A stretch of 64,000 bases of DNA from Immersiella caudata (taxonomy: Eukaryota; Ascomycota; Sordariomycetes; Sordariales; Lasiosphaeriaceae), in the NCBI GenBank assembly GCA_030512335.1, contig JAULSU010000004.1, forward strand, positions 3,534,001 to 3,598,000, in the 5' to 3' direction. Below the pieces are notes generated by a model. It saw only the letters and a list, made by a program, of their open reading frames with translations, made no database searches and had not been told where the DNA came from. Shown here one piece after another: positions 20,526-32,429 of this stretch; within the stretch, counting starts at the first letter, position 1; each line of letters begins with the position of its first letter. The translations under genes and the position numbers were made by a program.

Positions 20526-21262
20526 GATGTCCAACTGTGAAGCAAATGGTGAATTTGAAAAGTCAGATGTTCATCAGCAAGTTGGTTGAGGGATCGGGAG
20601 TTGGTGGTGGAGAGCTGGGATGAGCCAAGCCCATGTGATGTTCAAATTTGGAGATGGCTCCACATTTGTTATTGAGGCTTCAGCTGGATTCAGGCAGCGA
20701 CTTCGTTCTCGGCGCGGCACACGTTGATCGGTGCATCGTTCCACATGTCCAACCACCCAATGGGTAATAACTAGCTTGTGTTATGTTGTAACGGCTATTA
20801 CAGAGTTCCGCAAGTACAGGCCCATTTCAAGACCACAGTTTCGGACCTTCATCTTCCATCTCGCAAAATCTTCCCTCGCAGTTCCTGTGACTGTAGCGAT
20901 ATAACTCGAAAGCATGCTCGGTCGAACAACGCAGAGAGCATGTTCCTCGACATCAAACCCCCCTATTGAAACGAACTAGGCTGCCCGTGCGAGCCGACCC
21001 CGACATCTTACTCTTTCCGCCATGCGCCGTCGATCCGCCTTGACGAGCATCCGCGATGTTTCTCATCCCTGCGTCGTGGCATAATATGCCGAACCCAAAA
21101 CCATCGTAATCATAATCGTCCAACACGCTCTTTCAGGTTCCCATTCGCAGTTCCCGTACTTTCAGAAGCCATTGAAGAATGCCGTCGATTCATAACTCAT
21201 GACCCATCGTCGTTTTCGTCGTGACTTGACACACCACCGAGAGGGAACCGTGACTCCGTCAG
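20526..21262. other. Intergenic, no gene seen
   Basis: Short open frames only, no recognisable element. Confidence 0.4.
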
Positions 21263-22081
21263 TCATTGCTGCATCTGTGAATCCTCCTTCCGGAGAAGTC
21301 TCTTCCGATTGTACAAGTCCGTGTTCAACACGTTGGTAAACCCCCGCGCCTTGAGCTCCTCTTGTATCTTGCTAACCAGCAACCCCTCCCGCAGCCATTG
21401 ATCCACCATGTCGAGCATGAAGGGCGGGAGTTTTCTCGCTCTGGGATCCGACGTCTGGTCCGATGGTGGATGGTTGTGGACCTTGTGCTCCTCGTTGGGA
21501 TAGTGCAGCACCCACATGTCCGAGTCTTTGGCCGTCTCTATGACCTCAAACTTAAAGAGGCACCCACACTTCTTCGATGTGCGGTCTGTCGTGGGCTTGC
21601 GGCGACCCTCGGCCTTGGCCTGCAGTATGACAGACTCGTCAACGGGGGGACGGTGGTGGCGCGCCTCGCCGCCGCGGAAGCACACCCAGCGGACCTTGCG
21701 TTTGCCCGTAACCTTTGCTCCGGCGATGCGCATGCTGTAGCCGCGGGGGATGGTCCACTGGTCGAGCTCTTCTTGCATCGAGCTTCGCGAGGATATGGTA
21801 AGGCCCTCGGGGGGCGGCTCGAGGGGTCGGAAGACAACCGTGTTCATGACCGAGGGGGCGGCGACGGGGTTCATGACCATGGCCTGCTGCTGCTGATTGG
21901 GAGGGGGCTGGAGCTGCGGCGTAGGCATGGCCGCGACGGGTGCGACCTGGGGGACATTGTTGGGATTGCCGATGCGAAGGGCATTCTCTATACGGCTCAA
22001 TCGCTGGTCGATCGAAGAGAGGGTGTTGAAAATCGTGGCGAGCGTAGCGGGAGAATTGAGGCCGGCGAGATGGTCGGCCAT
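21263..22081 (-). CDS. Stand-alone FAR1-type zinc-finger DNA-binding protein (272 aa)
   Basis: ATG at 22081, single exon. Residues about 10-40 form a short coiled coil (Ile-Asp-Gln-Arg-Leu-Ser-Arg-Ile-Glu-Asn), followed by a Pro/Gln-rich linker. From about residue 100 the FAR1 (WRKY-GCM1 fold) domain runs: Tyr-Ser-Met-Arg-Ile, Arg-Trp-Val-Cys-Phe-Arg-Gly-Gly, SKKCGCLFKFEV and His-Asn-His-Pro-Pro, giving the C-C-H-H zinc ligand pattern. A C-terminal helical segment (Val-Ser-Lys-Ile-Gln-Glu-Glu-Leu) ends it. FAR1 domains come from Mutator-like transposases; no transposase catalytic domain (DDE) or terminal repeats are visible here, so this may be a domesticated regulator or a transposase remnant. 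Confidence 0.75.
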   Translation of the reverse strand: MADHLAGLNSPATLATIFNTLSSIDQRLSRIENALRIGNPNNVPQVAPVAAMPTPQLQPPPNQQQQAMVMNPVAAPSVMNTVVFRPLEPPPEGLTISSRSSMQEELDQWTIPRGYSMRIAGAKVTGKRKVRWVCFRGGEARHHRPPVDESVILQAKAEGRRKPTTDRTSKKCGCLFKFEVIETAKDSDMWVLHYPNEEHKVHNHPPSDQTSDPRARKLPPFMLDMVDQWLREGLLVSKIQEELKARGFTNVLNTDLYNRKRLLRKEDSQMQQ

Positions 22082-22910
22082 CGTTGTGTCGCGAACGAAC
22101 TGCGACGCTGCGCGTCCGGGGGGGGTAATAGTCAGCGAGGGCTCGCCGCATCTCCGCGTTGCGGGGACCGCGACAGGGGTGCGAGATGGCAGGACCTACT
22201 TTGCGCGATGGCTCGAACAGTTCTATCGCTTTTGATGGGACAATCCGCGAGACAAGGCACGCGACCGACGAGTTCGTGGGACGCTCCCGAGCCGCCGTCC
22301 ACTGCGGCGATTGCTTGAGTCGATGCCGCCGCCATCCCGCGTTGAAGCTGAGGGGCTGCTCGGCTCGTCACGTGGTCTGCACGAATCACTGTGCGCTGCG
22401 GGAAAGCAGAGTGGGGGGCGGAGCCCCAATCGGCTGTCATTGTGCAGGGATGCCGCTTCGTCATCAGGAGGACGATGTGATGACGGAGATCATTGCAAAG
22501 AAATAGTAGAAAATGTTTATCTTTCTATTCCACCGTGACACGTGTGTGGCTATACCCTGCGTCCCGGAAGCAAGAAGCATGTGGCTGGGAAAGCCTTAGC
22601 TTTTGCCTATCATGACCGGGGCGTCCGCAGTCAATCTCGCTCCCGCATCGAGCACTTTGGTAGCCCCAAAAGGAGACAGAAGGAGTATTGACCCAGCAAG
22701 GGAAGCCACATTAATCCATGTGACCCAAGAAATTGAGCATAATTTGAGCGAAACTTAACCTAATGACGGCATGACCAAACTTGAGTCTAAGCCTCGTGAG
22801 TACTCCCTCAGGTGGATTCCTCCATGCTACTGTTGACCTCTACTCTGGTATCCAGTGTCTAGTAAAATAAAAATAAAAAGAATAATCATTAGAAAAACAC
22901 AGATGGAAAC
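22082..22910. other. Intergenic, no gene seen
   Basis: Upstream region of the FAR1-type gene and 3' flank of the Zn2Cys6 gene. Confidence 0.4.
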
Positions 22911-25578
22911 TCAAGAGATCCCCAGCGCGCCATCCTCCAAAAAGTCCATCATCTGCTGATTGCTGTAGAACCAGTCTTCCAGCTGCGTGCCACTCCCCAT
23001 CCAGAGCATCGGGTTTACACCACCTGGCTCCTCAATCTGTTGAGGTTGCTGTTGTTCCTGCTGGTGGTGATGGTCTGGGATGACCTGGGCCGGGAATCCC
23101 AATGTGGCGAGATATGAGTCGATTTCATTCTTCCCTGTCGACTGGGTGTGCCCGTGATGCATTTTGGCCGCCCCGGAACTGCTAGAGCTACCTGTTGTGC
23201 ACGCCTCGACGTAATGCTGAGCGATGTGGCATAGCACCTGGAATAGCTTCCTGACTTTGGTGATGGCTTCAGTCTCGGGCTCGAAGGATGCGGATGCCGT
23301 TTCGGGTCGAGATATTGAAGATACGAATGCGTGGAGTCTGGAAAGATCTGTTTGGTCCCGTGTCTCAATGACTTGACAGAAGAGGACGATGAACGGAACG
23401 AAAGGTGAGAACAGAATCGTCCTGGCGGTGTCAGTGACCGCTTTCAAAAAGTGAGAGAAAAACAAACCAATGCATGTAGGTCGAGAATAGACCGAGGTTA
23501 CTCTTGTTGACGGTAGTGATGCAATCCTGGTGCCGGTCTAGCGTTCTTCGGGCAGCTTCGATGCAGTCCGAACTAAACGTGGTAGGAGACCCCGCGGGGT
23601 TGGGCACCGCCCTATAAACGAGGGTGAGGAGGGACAGGCGCAATACATGATCTGACGTGTTGAAGAAGTTCGTAAGTTCGTCTCCCGCCGCGCCCTTGGA
23701 CCATTCGCTGTATTGTGCCTAAAGTCTATTAGTAAAGATCGAGTGTCAGGGTCATGGGCCGATTTGGGGGATCGTCAGCTTACAATCACCTCGTTGGTCG
23801 AGTCATCCAATTCTTTTAGCATCCCTACAAGAGAATGCATGCGTGATTTCCTGACGTCCTCTGGCTGGCGCACGGCTTCCGGACAGTACAGTTGTTCATA
23901 GATCAGCCCTTGGATTTGTGAACCCTTGATCCACAACACCGTAAAACCCGCAATGGCCTTGCGATGGGGTATCTCGCCTGTTGGATAAGGAACAGTAATG
24001 TCGTAGTCTTGAATACTTGAAGACCGACCAAGCCGAAGACAGAGGCTGTGGTCGAGAAGGTAGACAGCCCAAAACAGAAACTCCTTCTGTCTTGCGTCCT
24101 CTGGGTGCTCGTCCTTGTATGTCTCTGCTCGGTGATATCCTAGGGTCTGGCACAATTCGGAGGCCTTTGTGATTAATATCCAGCACAACGACGGCTTTGA
24201 AATCTCAATTGCGTAGAACGCCTATGCAGATGTCAGTGCCAGCTCTCTCTCGGTAGCGGAACGCCATACCCCTGAGAGAAGCACCAAAATATGATCACTG
24301 GTAGCTGGTAGGTGTAGGGGGAGATTTGCGAGCCCCGTTTCCAAGTTCATGGCGCAAAGCCGAGACAATTGTTGATACCGTTCCGCGTCGTCGGGTCTCA
24401 CCATGCGGGCATAGGTCCAAAAGAGTATGTGTAGCCCGGCATTGACAACGATGAAGTCGGCTTCGGTATAATCGCTTGAGAAATATACACTCATGCACCT
24501 TTCGTGGAACCGTTGAATCGGGAAGAACTCATAAATCCATGCCAGGGAGGAAACCCGTTCATCTTGGGCATGCATGTTAGTCTGACATGACGAGGCTGTT
24601 CAATGAGGGGCCCACGCACGTTTTGTAAGCTTGAGAATCTGCACTGTCTCCTGGATAGGGGGTAGTTGGCACGCCTTGATCGCCGCCGATGGAAAGGAGA
24701 GGATGGTCTTTGCGTTGGGGTACGTCATCTCATGCGCGGCAGGCTGCTGTTTCATGGTGTCGACAATATCACGGAGAGTGTTCACTGTGTCGCGCATCGC
24801 CGAGCTCGAGTCCACATCGACCACTTTCTGAAGCAGATTCCTGGCGAAGATGGAATGGGCTGTGAGCGAAGAGTCGCCTTCCACCACAGGCCCGGTGGTG
24901 TCTGTCTGACTGGCATGGTTAACGTGACTTCCATGGCTGGATGGACTGGCGGCTGAGGACGGAGTTGTTCTGTGCGGCAAATCCCTCGGGATCTGCAAGT
25001 GGTTGGGCGACGGTTGTGGTTGCGGCTGCTGATGTGGTGATCTCGGTCTATCTAATTTGGCGCTGAGGTCTTGAAGGAGTTGAGTTACCCCTTTCAACTG
25101 GCGGTCGATGAGGTCGATTTTCCTCTCGCTGCGTTATTACTGTTAGACCGAATGTGTTCCGGTCTCCCCAAGGGCAAACTTGAAGATCAACATTGGCCAA
25201 CTGATATGAACTTACTACTGGGGGGTCAGAAGTATACGCGCCCCCCTCTCCTTTGGTCTAGTGTCCGCGTGGGTACAATCGATTTTGGCTTGGGTGCAAT
25301 GTGCGCAAGGCGATTCGCGGTTGCATCGTATCTAGAGCCGTCCGAAAATTCATCAGTTGAACCTCTCTGATTAGGAGTTGGGGAGCATGGCTGTTGCTAG
25401 TAAATACCTTGCGTGCACGGCATGCATCGCACTGATGGAAGTGGGTAGCGTTAGCATTTGCAGTGGGCTCGTCTAGGGTCTTGGCGCGGGGCAAAGAGAG
25501 GGGGACTTGCTGCTCGAGGGACGGATGTAGCCGTGGTGCTTCCGGGTAGAAGACTTCTGGGCTCTCCGTCAGGGTCCA
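22911..25578 (-). CDS. Zn2Cys6 transcription factor with fungal-specific TF domain
   Basis: Exons on the minus strand: first exon ending 25408, then 25331-25216, 25128-24620, 24562-24270, 24221-23784, 23718-23468 and 23421-22911, all phase-consistent. The zinc cluster is split by an intron: Cys-Asp-Ala-Cys-Arg-Ala-Arg-Lys, then Ile-Arg-Cys-Asn-Arg-Glu-Ser-Pro-Cys-Ala-His-Cys and Asp-Cys-Thr, six cysteines in all. A coiled-coil linker (Tyr-Glu-Arg-Lys-Ile-Asp-Leu-Ile-Asp-Arg) and the regulatory middle domain follow (Trp-Ile-Tyr-Glu-Phe-Phe-Pro; Gly-Arg-Ser-Ser-Ser-Ile-Gln-Asp). The C-terminus is His/Gln-rich. The start codon is not resolved: the zinc-cluster frame is open to 25578 without an ATG, so an upstream exon is probable. 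It is divergent from the ABC transporter. Confidence 0.85.
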
Positions 25579-25953
25579 TCATAGCGGCGACCTACCGAGC
25601 GTGTCTCTAGTTCCCGAGTCGCGGGATGATGACCAGACGGATGCCAATGGTCGTTGAGTCGGGACCCGCGGGATGGAGACAGGAGGCCGGAACGCGCGCG
25701 TCCCGCGGACGCCGACGGTTTTGTTCACCTAGCGGCAATGCCCCACACCCTCCTTCTTGGCATCCCGACCTTTTGGTGCATACACTGCGAGCAACGCCTC
25801 GTGAAGCTCCGCAATCCGAGGAAAGCGACGACTTGGCGCCAAGTCAAGCGATTTATTTTATCGACTGGCCTCCCTTCCGCGGTTTGCGCTCCAATTTGAC
25901 ATGGTAGCTTCCCTTCCTCGAGCGACAAGACTGCTGCATCGCTGACAATCACC
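25579..25953. promoter_or_regulatory. Shared divergent promoter region of the Zn2Cys6 factor and ABC transporter
   Basis: About 375 bp between two head-to-head genes. It contains CGG-type triplets (for example CGG near 25719 and 25822), the usual half-sites of zinc-cluster factors, but no inverted pair was confirmed. The 5' exon of the factor may overlap it. Confidence 0.4.
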
Positions 25954-28900
25954 ATGGCAGACGTCTTAGAAAAGGACAAAGAGGCGGCTTCCGTCGCTCC
26001 TTCTAGCGGGAAGGACGCCGTAGTTGAGCCAAAGCCTGAGGGCGATGGCGCGCCCACTGCAAAGGAGGAAGAGGAGGACGCTTGGGGGGCCTACTGGGTT
26101 AGTGGACTCTACTGTCAACACAGGCCCCAAGACCCGCAGCACTGACCACCAACATCGCAGCGTGTTTTCACCTTCGCTGGCCGTTTCGAAAAGACGCTCC
26201 AAGGCGTCGCCGTCGTCGCCGCTGTTGTCTCGGGTGCCGGAATTGCCCTTCAAAATCTTGTCTTTGGCGAGTTCGTCACGGTCATTTCCAATTTCACCAC
26301 AGGAGTGTCTACGCCCGAAGCCTTCCGTCAAGATGCTGGGACTCTCGCGTATGTTTTGCCCCTTCCCTTTCCTTTATTTTTCTTTCCCTCGATTTGTCTA
26401 ACCCGGTTCAAAGCCTCTATTTTGTCTACCTCGGCGTGGGCAGATTTGTTTTGTCATACCTGTACAACACCCTCCTCACGTATGCTGGCTACCGAGTCGC
26501 CCGCAACATCCGGCACGCCTATGTCCGATCTGCCCTGAGCCAGGAGGTTGCTTTCTTCGATCAAGGGACAGGCGGTTCAATCGCCACGCAAGCCACTTCA
26601 AACGGACGGCTCGTTCAGGGCGGCATCTCGGGTATGTGCGATTCCTGCTGTTTTTTGCCCCTTCAGTCTTTTTGCCCTAATGTCCCAGGAGGAAGAGGAA
26701 GAGTACCTCCTGAGACATGCCAACATTATCCCAAAATGGAAGTTAGTAGCTGACATCGACCATCAGAGAAGTTCGGTCTCACTTTCCAAGGTCTCTCGGC
26801 TTTCGTCGCCGCGTTCATCATTGCTTTCGTTACCCACTGGAAGCTCACTTTGATTTGCCTTTGTATTGCCCCGGCCACAATCGCCGTCATGGCTGTTGCT
26901 GCCGGGTATGCTGCTGGATACGAGACAAAGATCTTGGCCGTCACTTCCCAGGGTAACTCTTTCGCTGAAGGCGTGCTTGCGAGCGCACGCACCGTCCACG
27001 CCTTTGAGATCAGACAACGACTCGTCAAGAGATTCGACGAATATCTCACCGAAGCCCACGAGCTTGGCAACAAGCTCAAGCTCATCATGGGCATCCTCTT
27101 CTCGTCCGAGTATACCATCATCTATCTCGGATTCGGCTTGGCGTTCTGGCAGGGTGTCAACATGCTTGCCAGGGGTGACATTGAGACGCCGGGCGACATC
27201 TTCACCGTCTTGCTGTCCGTCGTGATTGGTTCCATCCAGCTGACCATGCTCGCCCCCTACGCAATCGATTTCTCTCGGTCAGCCTCAGCCGCCGTTGAGC
27301 TATTCAGGCTCATCGATCGTGACTCGGAAATCAACCCCTTCGATCCATCTGGCGAGAAGCCCTCCGAGACCGTCGGTCAGGTGGAACTTGAGGATATCAC
27401 TTTCTCTTATCCCTCGCGGCCCGGTGTCATCGTGCTGGACAACTTCTCGCTCTCGATTCCCGCCGGCAAGGTCACTGCCCTTGTGGGACAGAGTGGTTCG
27501 GGCAAGAGCACGATTGTGGGTCTCATCGAGAGATGGTACAAGCCTAACTCTGGCACCATCAAGCTGGATGGGAGACCGATCGACCAGCTCAACCTCAACT
27601 GGCTCCGCACGAATGTTCGACTGGTGCAGCAAGAGCCGGTGCTCTTCCAGGGTTCTGTTTTCGACAACATTGCCTATGGCCTCGTTGGAACTCGTTGGGA
27701 GAAGGTATCGCGAAAAGAACAGATGGTTCAGGTTCTGGAGGCCGCCAAGCTGGCATACGCGCACGAGTTCATCTCAGAACTTCCGGACGGCTACGATACC
27801 GACATTGGCCAAAAGGGAAGCTTGCTTTCTGGAGGGCAGAAGCAGCGCATTGCTATCGCCCGGAGCGTTGTCTCGCAGCCCAAGGTCCTCCTCCTTGACG
27901 AAGCCACCAGCGCCCTCGATCCCCACGCCGAGGGAATTGTCCAACAGGCTCTCGACAAGGCCGCCGAAGGCCGTACCACCATTGTCATCGCACACAAGCT
28001 CGCCACTATCCGCAAGGCCGACAACATCGTGGTCATGAAGACGGGTCGAATTGTGGAGCAGGGCACTCACGAAGGCCTCATCGCTCAGGACCGTGCTTAC
28101 GCTCGGCTGGTCAAGATTCAAGACTTGGCTGTCTCGTCCAGCGGATCGGGTTCCGACACCGAAGATGACGCTGCGGCTGCGGACAGGGAAAACCACGTCG
28201 GGCCGTCAAAGACGTTGACTCGATACGCCACAGCCGATCAAACGCGTCTAGAGGCACAGAAGGAGCGCGATAACTTCGACAACTACAAGCACCAGGGCTT
28301 ATTCCACATCATCTGGCGATTTATTGTCGAGAACCCGGATTTGAAGTGGGCATTCTTCGTCACATTGATCGGCTGCCTCCTCAGTAGTAAGTTTTCATCG
28401 GAATTTCGCCAGTTTGTGAAGTCAGCACTTACGCTAGCATAGGTGCGGCAATGCCTGGTCAAGCCTTCCTTTTGGCCAAGATCATGGACGTCTTTGCGTT
28501 GACCGGCCAGGAAATGATCGACCGCGGAAACTTCTTTGCCACTATGTTCATCGTTTTGGCTGCGGGTTGTTGGTTCGCCTATTTCATTCTGGGTTGGGCG
28601 ACAGTCATCATCGCATACGTAAGTTCAACAGACTCTCTTGATGGAACCAACGCTGACATGGCTGTCAGGACTTGTCCCACAAAGTCCGCAAGAGTACTTT
28701 CAGCGACATGTTGAGGCAGGATCTCCAGTTCTTCGATCGGCCGGAGAACAACATCGGTGCGCTGGCCAGCCGGATCGACTCCAATGCGCAGTCCATCTTC
28801 GAACTTATGGGAATTAACGTTGGCCTGATCTTCATCGCCATTGTCAATGTCGCGGCATGCTGTATCATTGGCATTGTGTACACCTGGAAGCTGGGCCTCG

Positions 28901-30241
28901 TTGTTGTCCTTGCTGGCATGCCTCCTCTTGCTGGGGCCGGCTTCCTCAAGATTCGAGCTGACGCCAAGTTGGATCGCGACGTGTCTAAACGTCACTCGCA
29001 GAGCTCAGCCATCGCTTCCGAGGCCGTCAACGCTATCCGCACTGTCTCGTCACTCGCAATCGAGGAGTCTGTCCTGACCAGGTATACCCAGGAGCTGGAC
29101 AACGCTGTGTCCAACTCCATCCGACCTCTCTGTACCATGATGGTGTTCTTCGCCTTTACCCAGGCTGTCGAATATTGGTTCATGGCCCTGGGTTTCTGGT
29201 ACGGCTGCAGACTGGTCTCTCTTGGAGAGATCACCCTGTATCAGTTCTTCGTCACGTTCATGGCTGTGTTCACCTCTGGACAGGCGACTTCGCAGCTCTT
29301 CCAGTTTTCGACGAGTGAGTATCCCTAATTTCTGCACCGAAACATACGAGGCTGACTCTTTGAAAGGTATGTCCAAGGGCGTCAACGCGGCAAACTACAC
29401 AAACTGGCTTGCCCAACTCCAGCCGATTGTCCAACAGACCGACGAGAACCGCGACAAGGGTCCCAAGTCGGGTGGCCCGATCGCCTTGGAAGATGTTCGC
29501 TTTTCGTATCCTTTGCGCCCTGATGCCGTTGTTCTCAAGGGCGTCGACCTGGAGATCCAGAAGGGACAGTTCGTGGCCGTTGTCGGCGCGTCGGGCTGCG
29601 GCAAGTCCACCGTCATCGCGATGCTGGAACGCTTTTACGACCCTTCTACCGGCACCATCAAAATCGACGGCGACCCAATCACTGAGCTCAACCCTCGTCT
29701 GTACCGCTCCATCGTCTCCCTCGTCCAACAAGAGCCCACTCTCTTCCAGGGGTCCATCCGCGAGAACATCGCCCTTGGCGTCGACGTCGAGACTTCCGAG
29801 GACGGCATTTCCGCCACGGTTCCGGACTCCGAGATCGAAAACGCGCTCCGGGCTGCCAACGCCTGGGACTTCGTTTCTTCACTTCCTGATGGCCTGAACA
29901 CCTTCGCCGGTCCGAACGGAACCCAACTTTCCGGCGGCCAGCGCCAACGCATTGCCATCGCCCGATCCCTCATCAGACATCCGAAGGTGCTCCTTCTGGA
30001 CGAAGCAACGAGCGCACTCGACACGGAGAGCGAGAAGATCGTACAGAGTTCACTTTCCGCGGCCGCGAAAGAGGGCGACAGGATTACAATCGCCGTTGCA
30101 CATCGTCTGTCCACCATCAAGGACGCTGACGTGATCTGCGTCTTCTACCACGGTAAGGTCGTGGAAAAGGGGACGCACGCTGAGCTGGTCGCGCTCGGCG
30201 GCATGTACAGGAAGATGTGCGAGGCGCAAAACTTGGATTGA
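25954..30241 (+). CDS. ABC-B family full transporter (multidrug/peptide exporter type)
   Basis: Seven exons (25954-26097, 26161-26348, 26414-26631, 26767-28386, 28443-28618, 28669-29314, 29367-30241) join to 1288 residues with TMD-NBD-TMD-NBD order. NBD1 has Walker A GQSGSGKST (about residue 424), signature LSGGQKQR (about 537) and Leu-Leu-Asp-Glu-Ala-Thr-Ser-Ala-Leu-Asp. NBD2 has GASGCGKST (about 1071), LSGGQRQR (about 1185) and the same Walker B/D-loop. Both halves therefore look catalytically complete. This is the MDR/Ste6/Pmr-type layout, a plasma-membrane or vacuolar exporter of drugs, lipids or metabolites; the substrate cannot be read. The acidic N-terminus lacks a signal peptide, as usual. 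The divergent Zn2Cys6 gene is its likely regulator. Confidence 0.92.
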
Positions 30242-30666
30242 GCGGGCTTTTCTCTCTTTTTGCATGGATTTGCAGGTCAGGCATGTTCCAGCGCTTTTTC
30301 TGTATTATACCATGCATAGATTTAGCATCACGGTAGACAACCATATCCCCTAATACCTATCATCTTCATTGAGCTTTTGTTTTGCGCAGGCCGTAGCACA
30401 AGTATACTATTTCTTTCCGTAATGCTCATGTGGGTCTGCTCTCTGTTTAGGTCCGCAAGGTTCGCAGTAATGACGGCTAGAGAGATTGAAGCTTCCATCA
30501 GGCTACTGTATTATACTAAAGCGACAAATAGGATAGAGAACAGAGCTGATCTTGCTGTTCCTCGGCATAAGACAAGATCTCAGCGAAGCGGCCTTCTACT
30601 TCCGATAGAGCGATCTCTGCATCGGCCCCATGCAACAGCTACCAGGCCCGCCGTTCTATGCTCACT
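30242..30666. other. Intergenic, no gene seen
   Basis: 3' flanks of two convergent genes; nothing else recognised. Confidence 0.4.
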
Positions 30667-31113
30667 TCAAATTGTCTTGTGTCTTTTAATCTCTGGTTCT
30701 GACCATAGATAGACTGCTGAGTCGAATAGAGGCTTAAAAATCTGAGATGAAGCTTTGAAGTCTGATGTCGAAATTTTTGTGAGGCTGGCCTCCCTCAGCT
30801 CCCTCGGTTCCACGCTGCGCTTCATCATCGTTTTTAGCCCTCCTTTCAACTCTAATGGTGGGGTCCGCCTCTGCAATGGCGTTGTAGTCGGGTGCGAATG
30901 TCTGTTGAGGTGATCGATCCGCGGTTTCAGGAAGGCAACGGCTTTCCCTAGACGCTTGATCTCGGCTACAGAACCTCCCAGCTGGAGCGCTAGGAGGGGG
31001 ACTCCGAGTGCGATTGCATAGGCAAAGGTGAGAATCCCTATCACGTTGCTCGTGATGGATAGTGGCGAGTCGGAGCAGGAGGGCTCGCTTTCGCAGAGGG
31101 TGCAGTTGTCCAT
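30667..31113 (-). CDS. Hypothetical protein with one membrane segment (148 aa)
   Basis: First ATG at 31113 gives Met-Asp-Asn-Cys-Thr-Leu-Cys. A Cys-rich N-terminus precedes Ser-Pro-Leu-Ser-Ile-Thr and a hydrophobic helix (about residues 20-45), a motif I recall from other uncharacterised fungal proteins. The rest is basic and polar. The C-terminal part could change if an intron is present. Function unknown. Confidence 0.4.
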   Translation of the reverse strand: MDNCTLCESEPSCSDSPLSITSNVIGILTFAYAIALGVPLLALQLGGSVAEIKRLGKAVAFLKPRIDHLNRHSHPTTTPLQRRTPPLELKGGLKTMMKRSVEPRELREASLTKISTSDFKASSQIFKPLFDSAVYLWSEPEIKRHKTI

Positions 31114-31976
31114 GATAACACAATCGGTAACGAGCGCGGGAGGCCGGGGCCCGAGAAGAGGTGTCGTGTTTGTATGAGTTGTTAAGGCGTGATGCTGGTT
31201 CCTGAACACTGCGGTTTTCGAGGAAAGGGGCGTTCGATGAGGGTTGCAGTGGAACTTTTATGGGGCGGACAGTACTAGCAAATTACCTAGCTCGATAGCA
31301 GTGCTTGTGCAGGTGACGTGGCACTGCCCGCAGCAAAACGAGTTGGCGGTACCGCAGTTAAGGCATCTCCTGTCGTTAATTGAAGTGGGCCGATTTGCTC
31401 CAGGGAGCACAGTGTGGGGTGCTATTCGCGGGGGCCCTCGTGCCAAGGGAACACATCACTGCCTGACAAACCCCTCCTGCCCTCTCCGCTCGGCCTGATG
31501 CGCCCACCCACAACCATGGCATCGCATCAAGCAACCACCAACGCCGAGCGGTATCCTCCCTGCCGGACTGGGAGAAGCGGTTGCAGTAGCCTCAAAGCGA
31601 TGGCCTGGCTTGAAAAGGGACCCGGTCTCTGGGCGCGCTCCGAATCTTGGCCGAGGTAATTGCGCCTTTGATCCCGAACCCAACATTCTCTGAGAATAAT
31701 TCGAGCTAACCGACATGGAGAGCGAGGAAGAAACCCTCCAAAAATACAAGGAGGAGAAAAATGTCCCTTATAAAGTCGGCAAGGAGATTGGAAAGAGTGC
31801 CAGCGTGGTTCACTGGTCCGCTCCAACCGGCCTGATCTCAAGGGCTTCGTCAAGCGGATGGGCCTGAACAAGAGCGACAGCATGGATCGGTGGCATCAAT
31901 CCTGCACTCACCCCAATCCCACTCCATCAGTTGCATCTCAGTCGCCCAAATATCCGGCTTCGACCTCATCGCAAAC
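31114..31976. other. Spacer with an unassigned short frame
   Basis: A plus-strand frame of 50 codons from ATG 31715 (rich in Glu and Lys, then Val-Pro-Tyr-Lys-Val-Gly-Lys-Glu-Ile-Gly-Lys) is too short to name; it could be the broken 5' end of a kinase-like gene. Nothing else seen. Confidence 0.35.
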
Positions 31977-32360
31977 ATGTCCGACTTCCGCTGCCTCGGC
32001 CCAGACACCCTCCCCTCGTCCGCCGAGCCGCTGGTGCCTAAAGATCTCAACTTCGTCATTCTCCCCGGCAACGACTCTACCTCACCATGGGTCACGGATT
32101 GCTGCTCACCAAACCCCGTCAATCTACTCGGCGGGTGCTACCTGTGGTGCGAGATCCCCGAGAATCGCATCACCACCAACAGCCAGACCGGCAAGAAGGA
32201 TCACGACATGGTAGACTGCATGAGGCTGGCTGGAAGGCCGGTGAACGAGTTACGCATTACGGGAACACACTTTGCCAACGGGGCGTGTGCTCAGACGGGA
32301 GCGAAAGGATTGTTTGTGTGGGCGGTACTGGCGGTAGCGACTGGGATGCAGCTTCTGTAG
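31977..32360 (+). CDS. Cysteine-rich protein with C-terminal hydrophobic tail, possibly GPI-anchored (127 aa)
   Basis: ATG at 31977, no intron. Cysteine pairs (Thr-Asp-Cys-Cys; Gly-Gly-Cys-Tyr-Leu-Trp-Cys) and a hydrophobic C-terminus (Gly-Leu-Phe-Val-Trp-Ala-Val-Leu-Ala-Val) preceded by a Gly-Ala stretch fit a surface protein of the fungal GPI type. No convincing N-terminal signal is present with this start; in-frame codons continue upstream to 31890 (Ile-Ser-Cys-Ile-Ser-Val-Ala), so an upstream exon or start is possible. A 44-nt genomic poly(A) follows 70 bp after the stop, as in a retroposed copy. Family not named. Confidence 0.5.
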   Translation: MSDFRCLGPDTLPSSAEPLVPKDLNFVILPGNDSTSPWVTDCCSPNPVNLLGGCYLWCEIPENRITTNSQTGKKDHDMVDCMRLAGRPVNELRITGTHFANGACAQTGAKGLFVWAVLAVATGMQLL

Positions 32361-32428
32361 ACTCCTCTCTATACCCCTTCATTTCTTCACGAACGCCTCA
32401 ACAACCGCATTGAACCTCTCCGGGTTTT

Positions 32429-32429
<1 letters not shown>

